From positions 1-64,000 of the forward strand of contig NZ_JOEH01000001.1 in assembly GCF_000719095.1 (NCBI RefSeq): DNA of 64,000 nucleotides, written 5' to 3'. The DNA is from Streptacidiphilus jeojiense. Lineage in GTDB: Bacteria > Actinomycetota > Actinomycetes > Streptomycetales > Streptomycetaceae. Below are positions 50,216 through 57,071 of the stretch, piece after piece. Position 1 is the first letter of the stretch, and the number at the start of each line of letters is the position of its first letter. The notes under the pieces were generated by a model. It saw only the letters and a program-made list of their open reading frames with translations. It was not told the DNA's origin and did no database searches. The position numbers and the translations under genes were made by a program.

Positions 50216-50631
50216 TCCCCCTCCCGGTACACCACCTCGACCTCGAACCCCTGCCCGTCCACCAGGTGCACGGCCCGCCCGGTGTCGACCCGCTGCGTCC
50301 AGCCCCCGGCCAGCGCCGCCGCCAGCACCGGCCCGCGCTCGCCACGCAGCGCCAGGTGGTTGATGCCGGCGCGCATGCGGTCGTGCCCGCCAGCGCGCAT
50401 AGCGGGCGACTGCTCGATGACCAGGTAGCTGCCGTCACCGCCGCGCCAGCTGCGGCCGTGCTCCCAGTGCTGGAACGGCGCGCAGCCGAGTGCCAGCAGG
50501 ACAGGGCCCCACTGGCGCTCGGCTGCGGCGAGGTCGTCCACCCACAGCTCGACGTGGTGGACGAAGGACGGACCCTTGCGGTCCTCGTTGGTGCGGTCCT
50601 CGTTAGTGCGGTCGTCGTTCATGACGACCAT
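50194..50631 (-). CDS. VOC (glyoxalase/bleomycin-resistance fold) protein
   Basis: A 145-residue single vicinal-oxygen-chelate domain protein. The first beta-alpha unit is FVHHVELWVDDLAAAERQWGPVLLALG and the second INHLALRG. His26-like, Glu and a second His pattern fit metal ligands. Function may be dioxygenase, lyase or binding protein. The N-terminus is encoded by three 15-bp tandem repeats (50578-50622), giving NDDRTNEDRTNEDRKG. The start is uncertain (ATG 50631 or 50622). It follows the SGNH hydrolase gene by 11 bp and overlaps the convergent ligase gene's 3' end. Confidence 0.75.
   Translation of the reverse strand: MVVMNDDRTNEDRTNEDRKGPSFVHHVELWVDDLAAAERQWGPVLLALGCAPFQHWEHGRSWRGGDGSYLVIEQSPAMRAGGHDRMRAGINHLALRGERGPVLAAALAGGWTQRVDTGRAVHLVDGQGFEVEVVYREGDQAGEEA
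50578..50622 (-). repeat. In-frame triple 15-bp repeat at the VOC gene start
   Basis: Three tandem units of 15 bp (GCGGTCCTCGTTNGT type). They encode a repeated acidic-basic pentapeptide at the N-terminus. In-frame slippage expansion is likely. Confidence 0.7.
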
Positions 50632-50642
50632 GGTCCGACGGA

Positions 50643-51455
50643 TCAGCCCGCGGCGGAGGTGAAGCCGGGGAGGTAGCCGCCGGACTGGCCGGCTGCGGTC
50701 GGGTGGTAGGACTCGTCGATCGGCAGGGTGGTGCTGTGCAGCCAGGAGTCGCTGGAGCAGATCTCGTGGCCGGTGAAGGCCCCGCGGACGTCCACGAAGG
50801 TGAAGCCGGCGTTGGCGGCGCGCTTGGCGATCACGCTGTCCAGCTCGTCGGCCGCGCCGTTGATGGCGTTGCGGGAGGTGTCGCTGATGCCGAACAGGCA
50901 GGTCCCGGGGACCTGGTAGAGGTGCGGGTAGTCCAGCACCACCACGTGGGCGTTGGGCGCGTGCGCGCTGATCGCCGCGTAGGTGGCGTCGAGCTTGGCG
51001 GCGAGCGGCCCGTTGATGTATGTCTCGGCGGTGGACACGGCGGACAGGCAGGAGCTGGTGCCGTCCAGCACACAGGTCTCCATGGTGCTGGAGAAGCCGG
51101 CGTCGTTGCCGCCGATGCTGATGCTGACCAGTCCGGTCGAGCTGCTGAGCGTGGAGAGCTGACTGCTCAGCACGTCCGCCGTGGTCGCGCCGGAGCAGGC
51201 CACGAAGGAGAACGAGGACGGGCTGTGGGCGGCCTGCCACAGGTAGGGGTAGGACTTGGTGCTGCGCTCGCAGTCGCCGCTGGAGCTGATGTAGCTGCCG
51301 GCGCCGACGCCGCTGGAGTACGAGTCCCCCAGGGCGACGTAGCCGGGCTCGGACGCGTGGGCCGGCGCGGCGGCCAGACCGGCGCCGGCCAGGCCGAGGG
51401 TGGTGAGGAGGGTCAGGGTCGCGGTGCGGAGCGAGCGTGCGCTGGGTGAGCGCAT
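50643..51455 (-). CDS. Secreted SGNH/GDSL hydrolase
   Basis: A 270-residue secreted esterase/lipase of the SGNH type, close to Streptomyces extracellular lipases. The signal peptide ends at PAHASEP (about residue 35). Blocks: GDSYSSGVG (catalytic Ser), CSGATTADV (block II Gly), SIGGNDAGF (block III Asn) and DESYHPTAAGQ (Asp and His). Six cysteines in the mature part fit three disulfides (GDCERS with VACSG; ETCV with SSCL; TCLF with EICSS). GGAGG lies 4 nt before ATG 51455. Two palindromes upstream (51488-51528) are likely control sites. Confidence 0.88.
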   Translation of the reverse strand: MRSPSARSLRTATLTLLTTLGLAGAGLAAAPAHASEPGYVALGDSYSSGVGAGSYISSSGDCERSTKSYPYLWQAAHSPSSFSFVACSGATTADVLSSQLSTLSSSTGLVSISIGGNDAGFSSTMETCVLDGTSSCLSAVSTAETYINGPLAAKLDATYAAISAHAPNAHVVVLDYPHLYQVPGTCLFGISDTSRNAINGAADELDSVIAKRAANAGFTFVDVRGAFTGHEICSSDSWLHSTTLPIDESYHPTAAGQSGGYLPGFTSAAG

Positions 51456-51487
51456 GGGGCCTCCACGGCAGATGGGTGGCACACGGG

Positions 51488-51528
51488 GTGACGTGCGTCA
51501 CGCACATTTATACCGACGGGTAACCCGT
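51488..51528 (-). promoter_or_regulatory. Two palindromes before the SGNH hydrolase gene
   Basis: GTGACG-TG-CGTCAC (51488-51501) and ACGGGT-A-ACCCGT (51516-51528). TATAAA between them, read on the minus strand (51507-51512), could be a -10 box. Confidence 0.5.
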
Positions 51529-51601
51529 TTCCATAGTGTCCATGCCATGAAATTCTGACGTGTCGTCACCCATTTGGTCACTCGTGTAGCCACCCGCCCC
51601 A

Positions 51602-52018
51602 TCAGCCCAGGAAGGACAGCCGGACGGTGCGCCGGGGGTTGTCGCTGTTGGTGTCGACGAGCACCACCGACTGCCAGGTGCCGAGCGCGATCCGCCCGTC
51701 GACCACCGGCAGGGTGGCGTGCGGGGCGACCAGCCCCGGCAGCACGTGGTCCCGGCCGTGCCCGGGGCTGCCGTGGCGGTGCCGCCAGCGGTCGTCGGCG
51801 GGCAGCAGCTCGCGCAGCGCGGCCAGCAGGTCGTGGTCGCTCCCCGCGCCGGTCTCGATCACGGCGACGCCCGCGGTGGCGTGCGGGACGAAGACATTGA
51901 GTAGGCCGTCGCGGCCCGCGGCCGCCTCGCGCAGGAACTCGTCGCAGCGGTCGGTGATGTCCACCGCGGCCTCGCGGCTGCCGGTGGTGAGCTCGAACGT
52001 CAGCGTGGTGAAGGACAT
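51602..52018 (-). CDS. YjbQ family protein (UPF0047)
   Basis: A 138-residue YjbQ/UPF0047 protein. Some members have weak thiamine-phosphate synthase activity, and the true role is unsettled. The conserved His sites are VFVPHATAGVAVIE and LVAPHATLPVVDGRIALGTWQSVVLVD. ATG 52018 gives the common MSFTTLTFEL start; no ribosome site is strong. It is a single gene 147 bp upstream of the SGNH promoter region and 30 bp downstream of the M56 gene, so it may share that transcript. Confidence 0.83.
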   Translation of the reverse strand: MSFTTLTFELTTGSREAAVDITDRCDEFLREAAAGRDGLLNVFVPHATAGVAVIETGAGSDHDLLAALRELLPADDRWRHRHGSPGHGRDHVLPGLVAPHATLPVVDGRIALGTWQSVVLVDTNSDNPRRTVRLSFLG

Positions 52019-52048
52019 GCGCCCATCTTCGCCCACCGGGGCGCGCGG

Positions 52049-53131
52049 CTACCGTGCGCCGTCCCGGACCCCGTCCACCGCCCGGTCGACCGCCTTGTCG
52101 ACCGCCCCGTGAACCGCTCCGTCCCGGGTCCCGCCCGCTGCCCTGTCGCCGGCCTCGTGGGCGCCGTGCGGCCCGTGCCACCAGGGCGCCGACTGTGCCG
52201 CCTCGACCTGCTCGTGCAGATCGCTCGCCGCGTCCAGGGTGGTGCCCAGCGACAGCCCGAGCGCGCCCGCCAGCACCGCGGCGGCCAGCAGCGAGGCCCG
52301 GCGCCGGCGCGGCGCGGCCCGGCACTCCAGCATCGCGGCGACCCGGCGCGGCACCGGTCCGGCCGCCATCCGCAGCGCACCCGCGCCAGCCCCCGCCAGC
52401 GCCGCCCGGCCGACCGCCCGGGCCACCAGCCGCCGGTCGGCGACCCGCTCGGCGGCCGACTCGTCGGCCCAGCGCTCCAGGCTGTACGCGGCGCCGTCAC
52501 GCAGCGGACGCAGCAGCGGGTGCAGCGCCACGGCCAGGTCGGCCAGCAGCAGGAAGCGGTGGTGACGCCCGGTCAGATGGGCCCGCTCGTGCGCCAGCAG
52601 CACCTCGCGCTCGTCGGCGGGGAGCGCCTCGATCATGCCCGCGGTGACCACGATCCGGTCCCGGCCGCCCCGGAACAGCCCGCCGGGCAGGGCGTAGGCG
52701 TCCGGCAGCCGGTCCGGCAGCACGATCAGGTCGCCGGCCCCGGCGCCCGCGTGGAGCGCGACCAGCAACCTGGCCTCGGCGTGCTCCGCCCGGTGCCGGC
52801 GCAGCACCCGCAGCGCCCGCACCGCCAGCACGACCAGCACCAGCGCCGCGGCCGCGCCGACCGGCACCACCGCCCCCGGGGCGAGATGCCGGGCGACCGG
52901 GAGGTCGAGGTGGCCCACCGCGGCGACGAACGGCAGGTGCAGCAGCGCCGCTACGCTCAGCAGGGCGAGCGCCGCGGCCCCCGCGGCGGACAGGCCGGCC
53001 GCGGTCGCGGTGAGCAGCCAGGCGGCGGCCCTGGGCGGCAGCAGATCGGGCAGGGCCCCCATGGAGGGCAGCGCGAGCAGCGGCGCGAGCAGCAGCGGCA
53101 GCAGCAGCGGCGCCCAGACGCTGACGGTCAC
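52049..53131 (-). CDS. M56 family (BlaR1-like) membrane metallopeptidase
   Basis: A 360-residue membrane protease with HERAH (His181, Glu182, His185) and ERWADESA for the third zinc ligand. Hydrophobic segments lie at about 8-25, 36-72, 85-108 and 280-300. It has no penicillin-binding sensor domain, unlike BlaR1, so its signal is something other than, or in addition to, a beta-lactam. The C-terminus carries a short repeat (AVHGAVDKAVDRAVDGVRDG). GTG 53131 overlaps the BlaI stop (GTGA). It is expected to cleave the BlaI-type repressor it is paired with. Confidence 0.85.
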   Translation of the reverse strand: MTVSVWAPLLLPLLLAPLLALPSMGALPDLLPPRAAAWLLTATAAGLSAAGAAALALLSVAALLHLPFVAAVGHLDLPVARHLAPGAVVPVGAAAALVLVVLAVRALRVLRRHRAEHAEARLLVALHAGAGAGDLIVLPDRLPDAYALPGGLFRGGRDRIVVTAGMIEALPADEREVLLAHERAHLTGRHHRFLLLADLAVALHPLLRPLRDGAAYSLERWADESAAERVADRRLVARAVGRAALAGAGAGALRMAAGPVPRRVAAMLECRAAPRRRRASLLAAAVLAGALGLSLGTTLDAASDLHEQVEAAQSAPWWHGPHGAHEAGDRAAGGTRDGAVHGAVDKAVDRAVDGVRDGAR

Positions 53132-53562
53132 GACCGACCACCCCCGTCGACCGGCCCCGACCCGTTCCGGCCGGCCTCCGGCCCGTCCTGGCCCGCCTCC
53201 CGGCTGAGCAGGGCGCGCAGCACCTGCTCGTCGTCCTCGCTCAGCCCGGAGACGAAGCGGGCCAGCACGGTGGGGCGGTCCGCCTCCTTCTCCAGCTCGG
53301 AGCGCATCCGCCGGGCGGCGAGCCCGGGCGCGTCCTGGGCCTCCTGCGCCGGCGCGTAGGCGAAGGCACGCCCGACACGCGTGCGGACCACCACTCCCTT
53401 GTCGAAGAGCCGGGTGAGAATGGTGTTCACCGTGGTCCGGGCGAGGTCACCACCGATGGCACGCTGGATGTCGCCGGGCGTCAGCGCCCGCTCCCCGGCC
53501 CAGAGCACGGCGAGGACGCTCGCCTCCAGCTCGCCGGGGTGGCGACGCTGCGGTCCGATCAT
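53128..53562 (-). CDS. BlaI/MecI-type repressor
   Basis: A 144-residue winged-helix repressor: the HTH is in GDIQRAIGGDLARTTVNTILTRLFDKGVVVRTRVGRAFAYAPA, followed by the dimer helix region (SEDDEQVLRALLS). BlaI proteins bind TACAnnTGTA-like dyads and are inactivated by cleavage by an M56 protease. A matching dyad lies just upstream (53622-53641). ATG 53562 is used. The operon blaI-M56 has the usual 4-bp overlap. A penicillinase target gene is not nearby; the divergent DedA-PAP2 operon shares the operator region and may be a target. Confidence 0.87.
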   Translation of the reverse strand: MIGPQRRHPGELEASVLAVLWAGERALTPGDIQRAIGGDLARTTVNTILTRLFDKGVVVRTRVGRAFAYAPAQEAQDAPGLAARRMRSELEKEADRPTVLARFVSGLSEDDEQVLRALLSREAGQDGPEAGRNGSGPVDGGGRS

Positions 53563-53621
53563 CGTCAAGGACTTTCGCCTCCCACAGGCCTACCGCGGCT
53601 ATCCACTACAGTGGCACTGAA

Positions 53622-53641
53622 CGTCTACACACATGTAGACG
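53622..53641. promoter_or_regulatory. BlaI operator between blaI and dedA
   Basis: CGTCTACACACATGTAGACG, a 20-bp dyad with 8-bp arms matching the CTACA/TGTAG halves of BlaI boxes. It lies 60 bp before blaI and 50 bp before dedA, so either or both may be controlled. A second small dyad CCACT-AC-AGTGG lies at 53603-53614. Confidence 0.7.
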
Positions 53642-53690
53642 ATAGCGCCCGGACTCGAACAGTGTCCCCCATCGCAGGAGTGTGACGTCC

Positions 53691-54347
53691 ATGGCCCCGG
53701 ATCCGACGGCCCTGATCAATCTGGCGGTGAACCCGCTGGACGCGAACTCGCTGCTCGCCTCCTTCGGGGCGATCGGCATCGCCGTCGTCCTGTTCGCCGA
53801 GACCGGACTGCTGGTCGGCTTCTTCCTGCCCGGCGACTCGCTGCTGTTCACGGCCGGGCTGCTCTGCACCACCAGCAAGAACGGCGTCCACCTCAACCTT
53901 GCCGAGGTCCTGGTCGCCGCCGTGGTCGGCGCGCTGGTCGGGGCCCAGGTCGGCTATGTGATCGGGGCCAAGGGCGGAAAGGCGCTGCTGGCCCGCAGCA
54001 GCAACAAGCACCTGCAGCGGGGCGCGGTCCGGGCCGAGGAGATCCTGGCCAAGTACGGGTACGCCAAGGCGATCGTGCTGGCCCGCTTCATCCCGGTGGT
54101 CCGCACCGTGCTGAACCCGATGGCCGGCGCGCTGAACGTGCCGGTCCGCACCTTCACGCTGTGGCAGGTCGTCGGCGGCCTGCTGTGGAGCGTCGGGGTC
54201 ACCATGGCCGGCTACGGCCTCGGCAACACCATCCCCAGCATCGACAAGTACCTGCTGCCGATCATCGCCCTGATCGTCGTGGTCTCGCTGATCCCGATCG
54301 CCCTGGAGCTGCTGCGCAGCCGCCGGGACGCCAAGGCGGCTCAGTGA
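53691..54347 (+). CDS. DedA family membrane protein
   Basis: A 218-residue DedA/SNARE-associated protein. Landmarks are FAETGLLVGFFLPGDSLLFTAG (about 35-56) and the ARFIPVVRTVLNPMAGALN motif (about 130-148), with a final helix near 185-205. DedA proteins flip or recycle lipid carriers such as undecaprenyl phosphate (established for several members). AGGAG lies 10 nt before ATG 53691. The PAP2 phosphatase gene overlaps its stop by 4 bp. A flippase plus lipid phosphatase pairing fits carrier-lipid recycling. Confidence 0.88.
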   Translation: MAPDPTALINLAVNPLDANSLLASFGAIGIAVVLFAETGLLVGFFLPGDSLLFTAGLLCTTSKNGVHLNLAEVLVAAVVGALVGAQVGYVIGAKGGKALLARSSNKHLQRGAVRAEEILAKYGYAKAIVLARFIPVVRTVLNPMAGALNVPVRTFTLWQVVGGLLWSVGVTMAGYGLGNTIPSIDKYLLPIIALIVVVSLIPIALELLRSRRDAKAAQ

Positions 54348-54973
54348 TCCAGCACTTCCCCGTACAGCTCGCCGCGCTCGACGGCGCCTCCATCGACGGC
54401 AGCCTCTACCACTGGTTCATCACCCGGGCCGCCAACGCCCCGCACTGGTTCGACGACCTGGTCTCCTGGTACGCCAGCTACGGCCTCGGCCTGTTCGCGC
54501 TGATGATGGTCTGGTGCTGGTGGCAGGCGCGCCGCTCGCGCGACTCGGTGGCCATGGCCATGGCGCTGGCCGTCCCGGTCGCGGTGGTCCTGGCGTACGT
54601 CGTCAACGACATCGTCAAGAGCGTCTTCGACGAGGCCAGGCCCTGCCAGGTGATCACCTCCCCGGCGACCGTCCAGCCCTGCCCCGGGGTCGGCGACTGG
54701 TCCTTCCCCAGCAACCACTCGGCCATCGCGGCGGCCGCCGCGGCCGCGATCTGGCTGATCAGCCGCAGGCTCGGGATCATCGCGGCGCTGGCCGCGCTGG
54801 TGATGGGCTTCTCCCGGATCTGGGTCGGCGCCCACTACCCGCACGACGTGCTGGTGGGCCTCGTCGTCGGAGCGGTCGTCGCGGTACCGGTGGTGCTGGC
54901 GGCCCGGCGCTACGGTCCGCCGCTGGTGGTCCGGCTGGAGTCGGGCTTCCTGCGCCCGCTGCTGACCGCCTAG
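54344..54973 (+). CDS. PAP2 lipid phosphatase
   Basis: A 209-residue membrane phosphatase of the PAP2/undecaprenyl-diphosphatase type. The three catalytic blocks are KSVFDEARPC (about 84-93), PSNHS (about 113-117) and SRIWVGAHYPHD (about 150-161). It removes phosphate from lipid phosphates at the outer face of the membrane. The GTG start overlaps the dedA stop (GTGA). It forms an operon with dedA, opposite the BlaI-M56 pair and its operator, so a link to wall stress signalling is plausible. Confidence 0.88.
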   Translation: MIQHFPVQLAALDGASIDGSLYHWFITRAANAPHWFDDLVSWYASYGLGLFALMMVWCWWQARRSRDSVAMAMALAVPVAVVLAYVVNDIVKSVFDEARPCQVITSPATVQPCPGVGDWSFPSNHSAIAAAAAAAIWLISRRLGIIAALAALVMGFSRIWVGAHYPHDVLVGLVVGAVVAVPVVLAARRYGPPLVVRLESGFLRPLLTA

Positions 54974-54991
54974 GTCGGGACCCCGGCCCGG

Positions 54992-55019
54992 GCCCGACGC
55001 GGGCTGCCCCGCGTCGGGC
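54992..55019. terminator. Bidirectional terminator
   Basis: A perfect 12-bp inverted repeat (54992-55003 and 55008-55019) with a 4-nt loop between the convergent PAP2 and metal-hydrolase genes. Confidence 0.8.
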
Positions 55020-55051
55020 CTGCCCCGCGTTGGGCCCGGGCGCGGCCCGGT

Positions 55052-55690
55052 TCAGTGCAGTTCGACGCCCTGGCCCGGCGCCAGCCGCTCGTAGCCGGCG
55101 TCCTCGACCAGGAGCCCGATGAAGCGCTCCACCCCGGCCAGCCCCAGCGGGCTCAGCAGCACGTCGTGCAGGGCGAAGGCGCGCTCGGCGCCGACCGCCC
55201 TGGCGTAGTCGGCGACCTCGCCGGTCTTGGACCAGGGCGCGTGCACCGGTAGCAGCAGCGTCGGAATGGGCCGATCGGGTACGGTCAGCGCGTCCCCGGG
55301 GTGGAACACCTTGCCGTCGACGGCGAAACCGACGTTGCCGACCCGTGGGATGTCCGGGTGGATCAGCGCGTGCCACTCGCCGTGCACCTCCACCTCGAAG
55401 CCGGCCGCGGTGAAGGCGTCGCCGTGCCCGACCCGGTGCACCCGCCCCACTCCCAGGCCGGTCAGCTGCTCGGCCACGGCGCCGTTGGTCCAGATCTCCA
55501 GCGCCGGGTTGGCCTCGGCGGCGGCCCGGAGCCGGGACTCCTCGAAGTGGTCGAAGTGCTCATGGGTGATCAGGACGGCGTCGGCGCCGTCCAGGGCCTC
55601 GGCCTCGGAGTAGACACCGGGGTCGAGCACCAGGGTCCGGCCGTCCCGCTCCAGCCGGACGCAGGAGTGGGACATCTTGGTGAGGCGCAT
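55052..55690 (-). CDS. Metallo-beta-lactamase-fold hydrolase (UlaG-like)
   Basis: A 212-residue MBL-fold metal hydrolase. The metal motif is THEHFDHFE (about 52-60). Further ligands are the HALIHPD region, FHPGDAL and HAPWS. The opening MRLTKMSHSCVRLERDGRTLVLDPG is typical of UlaG/L-ascorbate-6-phosphate lactonase-like proteins. The substrate is unknown. GAGGAG lies 4 nt before ATG 55690. It is alone between a terminator and the methyltransferase gene. Confidence 0.85.
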   Translation of the reverse strand: MRLTKMSHSCVRLERDGRTLVLDPGVYSEAEALDGADAVLITHEHFDHFEESRLRAAAEANPALEIWTNGAVAEQLTGLGVGRVHRVGHGDAFTAAGFEVEVHGEWHALIHPDIPRVGNVGFAVDGKVFHPGDALTVPDRPIPTLLLPVHAPWSKTGEVADYARAVGAERAFALHDVLLSPLGLAGVERFIGLLVEDAGYERLAPGQGVELH

Positions 55691-55845
55691 GGCTCTCCTC
55701 GTCGTCTGTCGCTGCCACTGGGTGATCAGTCCATCCTGCACCCGTCCGGGGCGGCGCACCTCAGCCGCGGAGGGCCGGACGCCGGAGTGGGCAGCGGCAT
55801 CGGCGGCGGTACGGGCGGGGAAGCCGGAAGGCGTGTCAGCTCCCG

Positions 55846-56487
55846 TTACGGACGGAGCCTGCCCACCATCACGAACTCGTTGTACTTGAAGGTCCGCCCG
55901 GCCGCGCGCGGCAGCGGGAAGGAGTAGGCCCGGAGCACCTCGACCCCGGCCGTCTCGGCGTGGTCGCGCAGCCCGTCCAGGTCGACGAAGCGCACATGGG
56001 TGGCGTCGCTGGCGTAGCCGGCCTCCTGCGGGGTGATCAGCACCACCTTGCCGCCGGGCCGCACCGAGGGCAGGTAGGTCGTCAGCAGGTCCTCGGCGAC
56101 GTCCTGGTCCAGGTGCTCCAGCACATGGGCGCAGAGCAGGCTGTCGAAGCGCCCGGGTTCGCCGTCCTCCGAGGCGTTGAACTCCTCGGGGGTGTAGGCG
56201 TTGAGTCCGCGGGCCCGGGCGGTGGCCACCGAGTGCTCGTTGTGGTCCACACCCACGCTGTCCGGCGAGCAGTTCTGCAGATTGCGCCCGAGGCCGCACC
56301 CCACGTCCAGCACCCGTCCGAGACCCAGCCGCCGGATGTTCCACCGATAGGGCGCCTGGGTGGGCAGCAACCGCTTGATGCCGGAACCTTCGAGGGTCGC
56401 CAGTCGCTCGGTGTACTCGGGGAGTGCCGTCGGCGCGCCGTCGTCGTCGGACGCGTCGTGGGAAGAGTGCTGTACCAGCTTGTCCAT
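55846..56487 (-). CDS. Class I SAM-dependent methyltransferase
   Basis: A 213-residue methyltransferase. The SAM loop is VLDVGCGLGRN (about 61-71), followed by the acidic VGVDHNE loop and LLCAHVLEHLDQD. A region rich in Asp/Ser (about 8-16) opens the protein. The substrate could be a metabolite or lipid. ATG 56487 is chosen as a normal length; its ribosome site is poor. It lies alone. The 242 bp upstream hold short direct repeats (GGTGAAC, 56661-56667 and 56684-56690) but no gene. Confidence 0.8.
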   Translation of the reverse strand: MDKLVQHSSHDASDDDGAPTALPEYTERLATLEGSGIKRLLPTQAPYRWNIRRLGLGRVLDVGCGLGRNLQNCSPDSVGVDHNEHSVATARARGLNAYTPEEFNASEDGEPGRFDSLLCAHVLEHLDQDVAEDLLTTYLPSVRPGGKVVLITPQEAGYASDATHVRFVDLDGLRDHAETAGVEVLRAYSFPLPRAAGRTFKYNEFVMVGRLRP

Positions 56488-56729
56488 AAAGGGTGACACC
56501 TTCGCGTATGGAGCCTGTGGACCTCTAGCCGAAAGCTTAAAGCCCGCCGGGATATAGCTGTGTCCGCGCCAGCAGCCCGGCATGAGCGCCGAGAGTAGCG
56601 TGTCTTGGTCAAGACGGCGAACAGTGCCCCGGCCGAACGGACAGGGCCCCGACCTGCACGGGTGAACTACCCCTGATTCCAGGGTGAACACTCCTCGGTC
56701 GGGGCCCGCCGCCTCCGCCTGCGGTCGCG

Positions 56730-57071
56730 CTACAGCGCGGCCTCCCCGCGCTCCTTGGTGCGGATCCTGACGATGGTGTCGACCGGCAGGACCCATACTG
56801 CGCCACCGGTGCCCCCGGCGGCGACGGTGATGACCTGGACCACGTCCACGGCGTCCAGGTCGGTGGTGACGATGTCCATCCGCACGGCGGGCCGCAGGGC
56901 GATCTGCCGGCGTACTCCCCGGTAGACCTCGAACCTGGGAGTTCCCTGTACCCGTCCGAGTGGTGGAGCCATCACGGTGCTGACGGTGATCCCGGGGATA
57001 CCCAGGGTCCGCAGCGCCTGCTGCACCTGTTCGAAGCCGGCCGTCGGGAGGACGGCCGTGATCAGTTTCAC
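56730..57071 (-). CDS. Degenerate P-II (GlnB/GlnK-like) protein
   Basis: A 113-residue P-II fold protein: the start MKLITAVLPTAGFEQVQQAL and end VWVLPVDTIVRIRTKERGEAAL fit. The T-loop keeps EVYRG but the modifiable Tyr is replaced (YRGVRRQ: Arg55). The B-loop consensus TGKIGDGK is reduced to AGGTGG, so ATP and 2-oxoglutarate binding is doubtful. Canonical P-II sits on AmtB to block ammonium uptake. This gene also follows amt with a 4-bp GTGA overlap (57068-57071), so partner identity is kept. It may be a simplified, constitutively acting blocker. Confidence 0.75.
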   Translation of the reverse strand: MKLITAVLPTAGFEQVQQALRTLGIPGITVSTVMAPPLGRVQGTPRFEVYRGVRRQIALRPAVRMDIVTTDLDAVDVVQVITVAAGGTGGAVWVLPVDTIVRIRTKERGEAAL

